From contig NZ_CBTK010000295.1 of NCBI RefSeq assembly GCF_000531125.1, forward strand, positions 53,076 through 117,075: a DNA stretch of 64,000 nucleotides, in the 5' to 3' direction. This document shows, in pieces, positions 47,455-56,576 of the stretch. Positions within the stretch are counted from its first letter, which is position 1; every line of letters begins with the position of its first letter. The position numbers and the translations under genes are program-made. Under the pieces are notes generated by a model, which was not told the origin of the DNA, ran no database searches, and saw only the letters and a program-made list of their open reading frames with translations. Source of the stretch: Candidatus Contendobacter odensis Run_B_J11. GTDB lineage: Bacteria; Pseudomonadota; Gammaproteobacteria; Competibacterales; Competibacteraceae.

Positions 47455-49374
47455 CTACACGCCGTTGCCGCCGTTGCCTTCGTACAGCGCCCGTAGCATC
47501 GGTTTGTCGCGCTGGTAGATGTCGTCGCGGAAATGCGCCAGCCCGTTCTCGTCTACCCAAGCGGTCCAGTACAGTAGATAAACCGGCATGGCCTGCTGCA
47601 AATTGACCACGCGCTGCTTGCCACTGGTGGACGCGGTTTTAATGGTGTCGCGGGTCCATTTCGGATCGAATTTCAGCAGATACTCGGCCAGTTCAACCGG
47701 GTTGGAAATTCGGATGCAGCCGGAACTGAAGGTGCGCTGATTGCGGCTGAACAGTTCACGCGACGGGGTGTCGTGCAAATAGACATTGTAGGGATTCGGG
47801 AACATGAACTTGATCCCACCCAGTGCATTGCGCGGACCGGCATCCTGACGCAACTGATAATTAAAGCTGTTGGCGCTGACCGCCTGCCAGTTGACCGTGC
47901 CCGGGTTGATCTCCTGACCAGCGCGGTTGAACACCCGGATGTTCTGCCGCGCCAAGGCATAGGGGCTGCGCTTGAGCTGCGGCAATTTGTCCTTCACCGC
48001 AATGGATTGCGGCACGTTCCATTTGGGACTGAGCACCAGATAGGCCATGTTGGCGGTAAAGGTCGGGGTCTGCCGTTCCTGTCGCCCCACCACCACATTG
48101 GATTCGATGACGGCTTTGCCATCCTCGAATACGTTCATTTTGAAACTGGGAATGTTGACCAGGATATAGCGCGCCCCGAAATCGTCCGGCAGCCAGCGCC
48201 AGCGCTCCAGATTCAACTCGACCTGACGAATGCGCTCGGACACCGGCACATTCAGCGCCGTCAGCGTTGCGGTGTTGACCACGCCACTCTCGACCAGGCC
48301 GTGCCGCTTCTGAAACCGGCGCACCGCCTCCGCTACCGGTTTGTCGAACAGCGCTGATGCATTTTTACCAGAGGCGCTGCCGCTCAGATCGCTGCTGGCC
48401 TGAAGCCGGATCCGCAAATCCTGCACCCGCTGACCTTGGGAACCCAGCGCCAGATTCGGGCCGGCGGCGACGGTCGGCCAGCCGCCTTTTGCCGCAACCT
48501 CCCGGTAGTGGTGCAACACTTCGCGCAACCGAACATAACCCTTACCCTGTGGCTTCAGCGCCCGCAATGATTCGCCTACCGTGTTGCTGCCCAAGGCTTC
48601 TTGCAGCACCACCGCCAGATCGCGGGTGCGCGGCTTGATCGCCCATTCAGGATCGATTTTACGGGGCGAGAACCGACCCGCCAGCAGATGCGAACCGTAG
48701 GTCAGATAGGTGTCGGTAAGTAACAGATCAAATTCGGCCAATGCACTGTCACCCGTTGCCGATCCGTCCTGTTGCAGAATTTTGAGTCGTTTGCGTAACT
48801 CGGCTGGATAGTAGTCGGCGCTGTGCAGACCTTCCTGATCAGCCTCGCCGATAGCCTTCAGCAGGGCGTCTACTGCGGGTGATGGACGGCCGTCAGCATT
48901 CAACCAGCCCGCCTGGTAATCACGCTGAACGTAGAATTGGATCGTCGGTTCCAGCGTCCGCAAGACACGGCCTTGAACCGTCAGCCGGGTCAGTGGTGGC
49001 TCAGTGCGTACCCGCTGGCAAATCTGGACAGCGATCCGGTTGTCGATCCCGCCAGCGCTTTGGGGACAGGGCGGCAAAAGCGGCGCTGCTATGACCGTTT
49101 CCACCGGTGGCGGCGCTTCCCCAGTCGCTGCCGGTTCGGTTTCTTCAACCGCTGCCGCCGGCGCTTCCGGTTCCTGGCTGGTCGCTGCTGGAAGCGGGTG
49201 ATCATGCAGACTGGCGATGATCGGGGCTGCCGGTTTAGCCGGACTGTGGGTGGCGGTACTCTGGCTCGGTAATGTGGGGCCGCCGGCGACTTGCGCCACC
49301 ACCGGCACCGCATTGAGAGTACAAGCGCCCAGCAGGGCGCAAAGCCACACCGGCATCAGAATTGATTTGGACAT
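47455..49374 (-). CDS. L,D-transpeptidase (YcbB/LdtD type)
   Basis: A 639-residue cell-wall enzyme that forms 3-3 crosslinks in peptidoglycan. A lipoprotein-type signal (MSKSILMPVWLCALLGAC) precedes a Pro/Ala-rich linker. The SPOR-free N-terminal scaffold with LTVQGRVLRTLEPTIQFYVQRDYQ and a peptidoglycan-binding segment (FQKRHGLVESGVVNTATLTALN) follow, then the YkuD catalytic domain with the cysteine motif RTFSSGCIRISNPVELAEYLL. The order is that of E. coli LdtD. An ATG at 49398 would add eight residues. Confidence 0.93.
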   Translation of the reverse strand: MSKSILMPVWLCALLGACTLNAVPVVAQVAGGPTLPSQSTATHSPAKPAAPIIASLHDHPLPAATSQEPEAPAAAVEETEPAATGEAPPPVETVIAAPLLPPCPQSAGGIDNRIAVQICQRVRTEPPLTRLTVQGRVLRTLEPTIQFYVQRDYQAGWLNADGRPSPAVDALLKAIGEADQEGLHSADYYPAELRKRLKILQQDGSATGDSALAEFDLLLTDTYLTYGSHLLAGRFSPRKIDPEWAIKPRTRDLAVVLQEALGSNTVGESLRALKPQGKGYVRLREVLHHYREVAAKGGWPTVAAGPNLALGSQGQRVQDLRIRLQASSDLSGSASGKNASALFDKPVAEAVRRFQKRHGLVESGVVNTATLTALNVPVSERIRQVELNLERWRWLPDDFGARYILVNIPSFKMNVFEDGKAVIESNVVVGRQERQTPTFTANMAYLVLSPKWNVPQSIAVKDKLPQLKRSPYALARQNIRVFNRAGQEINPGTVNWQAVSANSFNYQLRQDAGPRNALGGIKFMFPNPYNVYLHDTPSRELFSRNQRTFSSGCIRISNPVELAEYLLKFDPKWTRDTIKTASTSGKQRVVNLQQAMPVYLLYWTAWVDENGLAHFRDDIYQRDKPMLRALYEGNGGNGV

Positions 49375-49534
49375 GGTGACAACGGACCTAGCGTTCATGG
49401 GAAACCGACAATGTCGTATCATCGTACCAACAAAGTATCAAAATAGCCACTGCTTACTATGCAAAATAACAAATAATCGGATCGCTGTTCCTTATTGTCA
49501 TTGGATCACAAAATCTGCGGATGATTCCCACGTT

Positions 49535-49873
49535 CTACCAATGCGAGATTTCGTGTAATTCCAACAGGATTTCGTTCAGCGGCGCACCAATGCTGTCCAT
49601 AATGCAGACCAGATTGCCGACCCCGCATATTGACTGCGTGGCGCCCCGGACGATCCAACCCCGTGGCGGAGTCCAGCCCCGCATCCCGGTGAACATCGCC
49701 AATTGATCGGCATTGCCCTGGGTCATCCGCCGGTAGTCATGCGCGAAGCGCGCCAGCCTCGCCATATTATCGTGACTCATCAGGCCGTAGCCTTCCAACA
49801 AATAGCCATCGTCGCGGAAATGGCAGACCACATTGACCCCATCCAGAGCCAGTAACCGTTTGATCATGCTCAT
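49535..49873 (-). CDS. DUF2173 (roadblock/LC7-like) protein, gene 3
   Basis: A 112-residue DUF2173 protein, third of three in tandem. It begins MSMIKRLLALDGVNVVC and has MFTGMRGWTPPRGWIVRG and SICGVGNLVCIM, the family core. The family has a roadblock/LC7-like fold; the function is unknown, though related folds act as GTPase-activating partners. GGAG lies upstream of the ATG at 49873; a frame from 49930 overlaps the gene before it. Confidence 0.88.
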   Translation of the reverse strand: MSMIKRLLALDGVNVVCHFRDDGYLLEGYGLMSHDNMARLARFAHDYRRMTQGNADQLAMFTGMRGWTPPRGWIVRGATQSICGVGNLVCIMDSIGAPLNEILLELHEISHW

Positions 49874-49883
49874 GGCGTGGCTC

Positions 49884-50270
49884 CTAATGCTCCAGGATGG
49901 CGAATGCGGCCTCATAATCGGCGCTTTCATTGGACATCACCACGCCCAAGAACGGCGGCAAGCTGAATTTACCCTCCTGCTTATGGCGCTCCCGGCCCAA
50001 ACCACTCACGACCACCGACCAGTCGAAGCCAATCAGGGTGAACTCCTGGATCGGGTAGAACCCCTTCATCGCGGTGACCTGCTCCCATCCCCGCGCCTGC
50101 ATGGTGGCAATGCTCATATTGGCCGAACACATATGAGCGACCAGATCGAGAGTGGCCGGGTTGATCCGATCGGGATAGGCAATGCGGTGGTCCAGCAATT
50201 CACCGCTGCCACGAAATTCAAACGCCGCCATCGCGCCGGGTAGCTGCATCAGTTCATCAAGTGTCGCCAT
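49884..50270 (-). CDS. DUF2173 (roadblock/LC7-like) protein, gene 2
   Basis: A 128-residue paralogue: LDELMQLPGAMAAFEFRGSGEL, then WEQVTAMKGFYPIQEFTLIGFDWSVVVS. It differs from its neighbours most in the C-terminal third, with an extra tail ending FAILEH. It sits between the other two copies, 10 bases from the next gene, so a single transcript is likely. Confidence 0.86.
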   Translation of the reverse strand: MATLDELMQLPGAMAAFEFRGSGELLDHRIAYPDRINPATLDLVAHMCSANMSIATMQARGWEQVTAMKGFYPIQEFTLIGFDWSVVVSGLGRERHKQEGKFSLPPFLGVVMSNESADYEAAFAILEH

Positions 50271-50313
50271 GGGTTGCTTCTCCTGGAATTCTCTGGACGG
50301 GGGTTGCGACGGG

Positions 50314-50670
50314 TTAAATCAGGTCAGCTTTGATACCGGCTAACGCTTGCAGCATGAACCTGACGATGTCGTTAATCGAAGCCTTGGTGTTATCGAGCAG
50401 GCAAAACACATTGGCAATCACGCACACGGTATAGTCAGGACCATGCACCATCCACCCACGCGGCGGATTCAAACCGTTATGCGGGTGGAAGGCTTCGAGC
50501 ATCTGGCCCTCCATATTGGCGCCCATGGTCGTGGCGCGGCACATAATGGAAGCCATGCGGGCGTGTTCTTCGCTCAAAGCACCCCGATAGGAAAATCGGT
50601 CGCCCCGGTACGCATATTCGCCAACAGCGACGACGCCGGGTTGGGCCAGCAGATAGGTGATGGTACTCAT
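50314..50670 (-). CDS. DUF2173 (roadblock/LC7-like) protein, gene 1
   Basis: A 118-residue DUF2173 protein, first in the tandem: ITYLLAQPGVVAVGEYAYRG, then NGLNPPRGWMVHGPDYTVCVIANVFCLLD. The conserved PPRGW and VCV(I/M)xN elements are shared with gene 3. hrpB is divergent. No MglA-like GTPase or known partner is adjacent. Confidence 0.88.
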   Translation of the reverse strand: MSTITYLLAQPGVVAVGEYAYRGDRFSYRGALSEEHARMASIMCRATTMGANMEGQMLEAFHPHNGLNPPRGWMVHGPDYTVCVIANVFCLLDNTKASINDIVRFMLQALAGIKADLI

Positions 50671-50849
50671 GCCGGTGTAATCCTCGAAGGGTGGCTGGCG
50701 TATGATGCACGGGCTTGCTCACCCGAGCGCGGGAACGGTTCAAATCAAGTGCCTCTGCCTTAAACCATAGTCAAAGCGGCGCACAAATGCATGTGGCATT
50801 GCAACGTCCCGAAAAATTGTCAGAAATCATTTTGCTGTATGACTTCACT

Positions 50850-53420
50850 ATGTCCGCAACCCTCCTTCCAGCCACTGCCAATCCGGTCGTTCTGCCCATT
50901 GATCCAGCGCTGCCGGCTATCCGTACCGCGCTGCGTGATGCCACCGCCCTGGTGTTGCAAGCGCCACCGGGCGCTGGGAAAACGACCCGGTTGCCGCTGG
51001 CGCTGCTGGATGAACCTTGGCTGGCTGGGCAAACCCTGCTGCTACTGGAACCCCGGCGACTGGCGGCACGGGCAGCAGCAGCGCACATGGCGGCGCAACG
51101 CAACGAGCCGGTCGGCCAAACCGTCGGCTATCGCATCCGCTTTGAGAACCGGGTGTCGCCCCAAACCCGGATTGAGGTACTGACCGAGGGCATTCTGACC
51201 CGCCGTTTGCAACACGATCCGGCGTTGGAAGGCGTAGGACTGGTGATCTTCGATGAGTTCCACGAGCGCAGCCTGCATGCCGATCTGGCGCTGGCGCTGT
51301 GCCTGGACAGCCAGCGTGGTTTGCGCGAAGACCTGCGGTTGCTGGTGATGTCGGCCACTTTGGAGGGCGCAGCGGTGGCGCAACTGCTCGGCAATGCGCC
51401 CCTTATCACCAGTGCAGGCCGCGCCTATCCGGTGAGCCGACACTATCTGTCACGCGATCACGACCGCTTGGATCTGATCCATAGCGTCGTCCGCGCCGTA
51501 TTGAATGCGCTCACCGGCCACGCCGGCGATCTGCTGGTGTTTCTGCCGGGTGGCGCGGAAATTCGTCAGGCGGTACGCCGCCTGGAAGCGGAACCCGCTT
51601 GCGCTCACTTGGCCCTGACCCCGTTGTATGGCGATCTGCCGGGCGCTGAACAGCAACGCGCCCTCCAGCCCGATGCCGCTGGCCGGCGCAAAGTGGTGCT
51701 GGCGACGCCTATCGCAGAAACCAGCCTGACCATTGAGGGCGTGACCGTGGTGGTGGATGCCGGCTGGACCCGAACCCCGTATTTTGACCCGCGCAGCGGT
51801 CTGACCCGGCTGGAAACGGTCCGCATCTCTGCTGCCACCGCTGAACAGCGGGCCGGTCGCGCCGGTCGGTTGGGGCCGGGCTATTGCTACCGTTTGTGGA
51901 GCGAGGCCACCCAGAGCCGGCTACGGCCGCAGCGCATCCCGGAAATTCTCGAAGCGGATCTGGCGCCACTGGCGCTGGAACTGGCGCAATGGGGCATCAG
52001 CGATGCCGCCGCGCTGGCCTGGCTCGACCCGCCACCGTCCGGCGCACTGGCACAGGCGCGGGAACTGCTGACCGAGTTGGAGGCGCTGGACGATCAGGGT
52101 CGAATCACACCGACCGGACAGGATTTGGCAGAATTACCGGCCCATCCCCGGTTGGCGCATCTGCTGCGGCATGGAGTGGCGCTTGGGCACGGTGCGCTGG
52201 CTGCGGATGTTACGGCCCTGCTGGAGGAACGCGACCTGTTGCACGGCGATCATGCGTTCGGCTGTGATCTCACCGCTCGGTTGGACGCCTTGCACGCCTT
52301 CCAGCGGGATGGGCGAGAGGGTGCCCGACGCTGGCAGGCCGATCCTGCTGCCTGTGCCCGGGTCGAACAGTCGGCGCGCCGCTGGCGGCAACGATTGCGG
52401 GTTGCTGCCGTGTCCGCAACCGCGCCGGATGCGGAAACCGTGGGTTTATTGCTGGCGCTGGCCTATCCCGACCGGGTGGCGCGGCGGCGCGACGGCGGCG
52501 CGGATCGATATCAACTCGCCAACGGGCGTGGGGCGCGGCTGGCGGCGGCTGATCCGCTGCTGGGTCGCGATTGGCTGGTGGCGGCGCAACTGGATGCGGG
52601 CGGTAACGAGGGTCGGATTTGGCTGGCTGCACCGGTGCAACCGACTGATCTGGAAACGCATCTCGCCACCCGCATTTGCACGATGCAAGAAGTGGTCTGG
52701 AACGAGCAGCAAGCAGCGATAGTGGCTCGCCGCGAACGACGGCTGGGTATACTGGCTTTGCATAGTGCGCCGCTGACCGATGCTGATCCTGAATTGCTGC
52801 GGCGGGCGATGTTGGCAGGGGTGCGGCAACTGGGCCTGAACAGCCTGCCGTGGACCCGCGAGCTGCGCGACGAACAGGCGCGGGTGTTATCGTTGCGGCA
52901 CTGGTTCCCGGAGGACGGTTGGCCGGATCTATCCGACGCCGGGCTGATGGAACGCATCACCGATTGGTTGCCGCCGTGGCTGGATGGCATCCGCCGGAAA
53001 GAACACTTGCAGCGGCTGGATCTGGCGGCGGCGCTGCATGGCCTGATCAATGGCCGACTGCGGGCGCGGCTGAGCGAGTGGGCGCCCACTCATCTGCCCG
53101 TGCCCAGTGGTTCGCGGTTACGATTGCAGTATGCGCCCGGCCAACCGCCGGCGCTGGCGGTCAAGTTGCAGGAATTGTTCGGGTTAGCCGACACCCCGCA
53201 TATTGCCGATGGGCGGATTGCGGTCACCCTGCATCTATTATCACCGGCGCAACGACCGATTCAGGTGACGCAGGATCTGCGCGGTTTCTGGGAACGAACC
53301 TATGCCGAGGTCAGGAAGGAGTTAAAAGGCCGTTACCCAAAACATCCTTGGCCGGAGGATCCGTGGACGGCGGTTCCGACCCGGCGAACGCAACCGGCGG
53401 GGCGAACCGGTTCCAAATAA
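50850..53420 (+). CDS. hrpB: ATP-dependent RNA helicase HrpB
   Basis: An 856-residue DEAH-box helicase. Marks are Walker A QAPPGAGKTTRLPLALL, LLLEPRRLAARAAA, DEFHERSLHADLALAL, LVMSATLEG, ETSLTIEGVTVVVDAGW and QRAGRAGRLGPG, followed by the HrpB-specific C-terminal domain (RLRLQYAPGQPPALAVKLQELFG, PAQRPIQVTQDLRGFWERTY). The ATG at 50850 is chosen because the added 45 residues from 50715 show no similarity. The cellular role of HrpB is poorly known; the enzyme is dispensable in E. coli. It converges with the PAAR-like gene. Confidence 0.96.
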   Translation: MSATLLPATANPVVLPIDPALPAIRTALRDATALVLQAPPGAGKTTRLPLALLDEPWLAGQTLLLLEPRRLAARAAAAHMAAQRNEPVGQTVGYRIRFENRVSPQTRIEVLTEGILTRRLQHDPALEGVGLVIFDEFHERSLHADLALALCLDSQRGLREDLRLLVMSATLEGAAVAQLLGNAPLITSAGRAYPVSRHYLSRDHDRLDLIHSVVRAVLNALTGHAGDLLVFLPGGAEIRQAVRRLEAEPACAHLALTPLYGDLPGAEQQRALQPDAAGRRKVVLATPIAETSLTIEGVTVVVDAGWTRTPYFDPRSGLTRLETVRISAATAEQRAGRAGRLGPGYCYRLWSEATQSRLRPQRIPEILEADLAPLALELAQWGISDAAALAWLDPPPSGALAQARELLTELEALDDQGRITPTGQDLAELPAHPRLAHLLRHGVALGHGALAADVTALLEERDLLHGDHAFGCDLTARLDALHAFQRDGREGARRWQADPAACARVEQSARRWRQRLRVAAVSATAPDAETVGLLLALAYPDRVARRRDGGADRYQLANGRGARLAAADPLLGRDWLVAAQLDAGGNEGRIWLAAPVQPTDLETHLATRICTMQEVVWNEQQAAIVARRERRLGILALHSAPLTDADPELLRRAMLAGVRQLGLNSLPWTRELRDEQARVLSLRHWFPEDGWPDLSDAGLMERITDWLPPWLDGIRRKEHLQRLDLAAALHGLINGRLRARLSEWAPTHLPVPSGSRLRLQYAPGQPPALAVKLQELFGLADTPHIADGRIAVTLHLLSPAQRPIQVTQDLRGFWERTYAEVRKELKGRYPKHPWPEDPWTAVPTRRTQPAGRTGSK

Positions 53421-53430
53421 TCCTCCGAGC

Positions 53431-53820
53431 TCAGGGAATCTGTTCGGTAACCTGACCTGGAACTGTAATCGTAATCACCCCGCCCCAAGCGCACATCAGC
53501 GTGGAAGTATTGTTAAGCGCCGGCATGTTGCCCAACAGCACCGTCGGCGATCCCACCACCCACGGCGCCGGGATGACCGGGACGCAGGGCATCGGGGTCA
53601 GCACCCCCAGCGCTGCCGCAGTGGCCGAAGCTACCGCCGGATTGCTCGGGGTGATGCACATGCCAAACGGTGGGATATTGGCTATGGGCTTATTGTCCAT
53701 GATATTGGCGGCGGGCATGTTGCTGGTCATTACTTTGTTTTGCGGGAGTACGATCATTGTGCTCGGCGCCACTCCAAAGCTGCACATCAACGTTGCGGTA
53801 TTACAGACATGCATAGGCAT
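53431..53820 (-). CDS. PAAR-like protein (DUF4280)
   Basis: A 129-residue protein with two similar halves. Each begins with a TLMC motif (NTATLMCSFGVAP and NTSTLMCAWGGVITI), with Pro/Met-rich loops such as GSPTVLLGNMPALNN and NIMDNKPIANIPPFG between. DUF4280 proteins are PAAR-like cone tips that cap the VgrG spike of type VI or related contractile machines. No VgrG, effector or other secretion gene is adjacent, so it stands alone here. The cysteines could bind metal, as in PAAR tips. Confidence 0.88.
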   Translation of the reverse strand: MPMHVCNTATLMCSFGVAPSTMIVLPQNKVMTSNMPAANIMDNKPIANIPPFGMCITPSNPAVASATAAALGVLTPMPCVPVIPAPWVVGSPTVLLGNMPALNNTSTLMCAWGGVITITVPGQVTEQIP

Positions 53821-53907
53821 ACGCAGACACCTCGTGAGAATAGCGAATAAACTCTAATGGGTTGGGTTCCAGCCTATCCGAAAACCGGTCCCAAAATGGG
53901 GACGCAC

Positions 53908-54606
53908 TCAAGGATATGGCGGACGAACACTGCGGCGATACTCGGTCGCCAGCCGCTCGCCTTCCTGCTCCTGCGCCGGACTCAGGCTGCGGGCGATCTG
54001 GTCGCGGTTGAACCGCGCCTTGGCGTTGCCTTGCGCTGCCGCCACGGTATACCAGGCATAGGCGATCACTGGATCATGAGTCACGCCCTGCCCGTTCGCG
54101 TACAACAATCCAAGATTATTTTGAGCAGCGGCGTGGCCTTGTTCAGCGGCCCGCCGATACCAGTCGGCGGCCTGTCTATAATCTTGGCTCATACCAACAC
54201 CAGTCTCATGCAGGGTGCCCAAATTAAATTGGGCCGCGCTTAGACCCTGCACCGCCGCCCGCCGGTACCACCGGGCGGCTTCTGCGTCACTCTGCGCCAC
54301 ACCCAGGCCATTGGCGTACAGCACGGCCAGATTGAACTGGGCTTGGGCATGATCCTGCTCGGCGGCCCGCCGATACCAGTCGGCGGCTTGGGCATAATCC
54401 GTACTTACCCCTAGACCCTGGTCATACAGTACCCCCAGATTAAACTGGGCCTCAGCTTGCCCCTTTTCGGCTAACGGCCGCCATTCCAGCGATGCGGTAC
54501 GGTAGTCGCCTTTGACAAAGGCCGCCATACCCGCCCGTTCATCAGCTTGAACCGGTGTTATCACCAGTATCAGTCCTGCAATTATTAACACCTTGCGCCA
54601 TGCCAT
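53908..54606 (-). CDS. Sel1-repeat protein, secreted
   Basis: From the ATG at 54606 the 232-residue protein has a signal peptide (MAWRKVLIIAGLILVITPVQA-D) and four full Sel1 repeats plus a partial one, each of the form AxAQFNLGxLYxxGxGVxxDYxxAxxWYRRAAEQGH. Sel1 repeats are protein-binding solenoids, often periplasmic. The longer frame from 54783 only translates the repeat element copy D and is rejected. Confidence 0.9.
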   Translation of the reverse strand: MAWRKVLIIAGLILVITPVQADERAGMAAFVKGDYRTASLEWRPLAEKGQAEAQFNLGVLYDQGLGVSTDYAQAADWYRRAAEQDHAQAQFNLAVLYANGLGVAQSDAEAARWYRRAAVQGLSAAQFNLGTLHETGVGMSQDYRQAADWYRRAAEQGHAAAQNNLGLLYANGQGVTHDPVIAYAWYTVAAAQGNAKARFNRDQIARSLSPAQEQEGERLATEYRRSVRPPYP

Positions 54607-54643
54607 CGTGGATATCCGCTCGCGATGATTTTGCAATGGAATC

Positions 54644-54755
54644 AGGACGTTCGCTAAACTCGTAAATCCGTCATACCCGCGAAAGCGGGTATCCAAACTT
54701 TTCAGCGGCTGACTGGATTCCCGCCTACGCAGGAATGACGGAAAGCGAAAGTTCT
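54644..54755. repeat. 112-bp inverted-repeat element, copy D
   Basis: Starts AGGACGTTCGC and ends GCGAAAGTTCT, same orientation as copy A, with internal CCCGCGAAAGCGGG and TTCCCGCCTACGCAGGAA. It lies upstream of the Sel1 gene. Confidence 0.85.
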
Positions 54756-54821
54756 GGGAATAAATATAGCGTGTGCGAACCAAAAAATGCTAAAGACTGT
54801 GCGCTGAAGGCCCTATAGCCC

Positions 54822-54850
54822 AAAAATAATGCCGCCCCCAAGGGCGGCAC
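54822..54850 (-). terminator. Rho-independent terminator after phasin gene 2
   Basis: On the minus strand TGCCGCCC and GGGCGGCA form a stem with a four-base loop (TTGG), followed by TTATTTTTGG. It begins 30 bases after the phasin stop codon. Confidence 0.85.
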
Positions 54851-54880
54851 TTTGGCTTGGGCGATCCAGTAACTGTGGCT

Positions 54881-55225
54881 TTACTTGAACAGCAGGCCCA
54901 GCAGGTTTTCCCGGGACAGGCGATTCGCCTGGGTTTGGTAATTAGTGCCCCACTCCGCCAACGCCCGGTTATCATCCAGCACCCGGTGACCCACAAAGCT
55001 CAACACCGCGAACTGACTGTCAACGAATTCATTCAGGCTGTGCGGGTCAGTAATTTTGAGCGCAACCCGAACCTGTGCGGCACCCAAATCGACATAGGCT
55101 TTCAGGCTGCTCATCTGGAGCGAGGCCCACTGCTCCACTTGCCCAACCACGAACTGATTAAACCGGGTCAACGGCGCAACCCAAGGTTGGAGCGGATTGA
55201 CCCACGCAGCAGGTGTTTCGTTCAT
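54881..55225 (-). CDS. phasin family protein, gene 2
   Basis: A 114-residue helical protein with the same build as the phasin at 28137: FNQFVVGQVEQWASLQMSSLKAYVDLGAAQVR, then SLNEFVDSQFAVLSFVGHRV. GGGAGAACG precedes the ATG at 55225; the long upstream frame runs through the operator and into metX antisense. A TTGCAATGCAA palindrome lies 51 bases upstream. It should bind PHA granules like its paralogue, but the two proteins differ enough for distinct roles. Confidence 0.85.
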   Translation of the reverse strand: MNETPAAWVNPLQPWVAPLTRFNQFVVGQVEQWASLQMSSLKAYVDLGAAQVRVALKITDPHSLNEFVDSQFAVLSFVGHRVLDDNRALAEWGTNYQTQANRLSRENLLGLLFK

Positions 55226-55275
55226 GACGTTCTCCCGATTGGTATGACGTACCATTTTCATTATAGCAAAAATTA

Positions 55276-55286
55276 TTGCAATGCAA
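55276..55286. promoter_or_regulatory. TTGCAATGCAA palindrome upstream of phasin gene 2
   Basis: TTGCA and TGCAA form a perfect palindrome around one central A. The half-sites match those of the larger inverted repeat at 28059-28096, before the other phasin gene. This points to a shared regulator, plausibly PhaR-like. Confidence 0.5.
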
Positions 55287-55412
55287 CATATAAAGCATGG
55301 CCTGATCGCGACCTCCTGCGCTACCGCATTGCCGCCAAACCCGGCGCCGATTAGACTTGACGCCCGATTTCGCCCCATCCTCAAGGATTTCACCACGACA
55401 GCCAGGAACTCT

Positions 55413-56576
55413 ATGCCGCACCCATTTCCCTCGAATTCCATCGGTCTGGTCAGCCCCCAGACTGCTCATTTTACCGAACCGCTGGCGCTGGACTGCGGCC
55501 GGGCGCTGGTGGCTTACGACCTTGTTTACGAAAGCTATGGCACGCTGAACGCCGATCACAGCAACGCGGTACTGATCTGCCATGCGCTGTCAGGCGATCA
55601 TCACGTCGCCGGCTACTACGAGGATGATCCAACCAAACCCGGCTGGTGGGATAACTGCATCGGCCCCGGCAGGCCGATAGATACCGGTGCGTTCTTCGTG
55701 GTGTGCTGCAACAACCTCGGCGGTTGCAAAGGCTCCACCGGCCCGACCGCCATCAACCCGGAAACCCGCAAGCCGCACGGTCCCGACTTTCCCATTGTCA
55801 CGGTCAAGGACTGGGTACGCAGTCAGGCGCGGCTGGCCGACCGGTTGGGCATCATCCAATGGGCGGCGATCATCGGCGGCAGTCTCGGCGGAATGCAGGC
55901 GATGCAATGGGCGATCACCTTTCCCGACCGGGTGCGCCATGCGCTGGTGATCGCCGCCGCGCCGCGCCTGTCGGCGATGAATATCGCTTTTAACGAAGTG
56001 GCGCGGCAGGCGATCTTGTCCGATCCTGATTTCCATCACGGTCATTATTACGAGTTTGGGGTGGTGCCTCGCCGTGGGCTGATGCTGGCTCGGATGCTCG
56101 GTCATATCACCTATCTGTCCGACGAAGGGATGCGCGCCAAGTTTGGCCGCGAGTTGCGCGAAGGCAAAATTGACTTCAACTTCAACTTCGATACCGAATT
56201 TCAGGTGGAGAGCTATTTGCGCCACCAGGGTCATGCCTTCGTGGATCGCTTCGATGCCAATACCTATCTGCTGATCACCAAGACCCTCGACTACTTCGAT
56301 CCCGCTGCCGATTTCGATCAGGATTTGTCGGTCGCTTTTCACCGGGCGCTGGCGCGGTTTCTGGTAGTTTCCTTCACCAGCGACTGGCGATTTGCGCCAG
56401 CCCGCTCGCGTGAGATCGTGCAGGCGCTGGTGCGGGCCGGGCGCGAAGTGAGCTATGTCGAGATCCCTTCGGAGTTCGGCCACGACGCTTTTCTGATGCC
56501 GATCCCGCTCTACCACGATACGTTACGCGCCTATCTGACGCGGGTCGCCCAGGAGGTCAACGCCCATGCGGCCTGA
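55413..56576 (+). CDS. metX: homoserine O-acyltransferase MetX
   Basis: MetX acylates homoserine in methionine synthesis. The 387-residue alpha/beta-hydrolase has the N-terminal [35 protein letters not shown], the nucleophile elbow [15 protein letters not shown], and the catalytic Asp/His region ([11 protein letters not shown]). Many proteobacterial MetX proteins use succinyl-CoA and not acetyl-CoA; which applies here is open. The ATG at 55413 has AGGA upstream. metW overlaps its end by 11 bases. Confidence 0.96.
   Translation: MPHPFPSNSIGLVSPQTAHFTEPLALDCGRALVAYDLVYESYGTLNADHSNAVLICHALSGDHHVAGYYEDDPTKPGWWDNCIGPGRPIDTGAFFVVCCNNLGGCKGSTGPTAINPETRKPHGPDFPIVTVKDWVRSQARLADRLGIIQWAAIIGGSLGGMQAMQWAITFPDRVRHALVIAAAPRLSAMNIAFNEVARQAILSDPDFHHGHYYEFGVVPRRGLMLARMLGHITYLSDEGMRAKFGRELREGKIDFNFNFDTEFQVESYLRHQGHAFVDRFDANTYLLITKTLDYFDPAADFDQDLSVAFHRALARFLVVSFTSDWRFAPARSREIVQALVRAGREVSYVEIPSEFGHDAFLMPIPLYHDTLRAYLTRVAQEVNAHAA

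Noticed and set aside
53501..53857. Forward-strand frame of 118 codons over the DUF4280 gene
   Set aside because: Antisense shadow of the PAAR-like gene, Gly/Ala/Met-rich only because of its opposite-strand codons.
54607..54783. N-terminal extension of the Sel1-repeat protein
   Set aside because: It is a translation of the 112-bp repeat element (copy D); the signal peptide begins at the ATG at 54606.
55590..56516. 308-codon open frame antisense to metX
   Set aside because: Same reason: it mirrors the metX codons and has His/Arg/Gly-rich composition without recognisable motifs.
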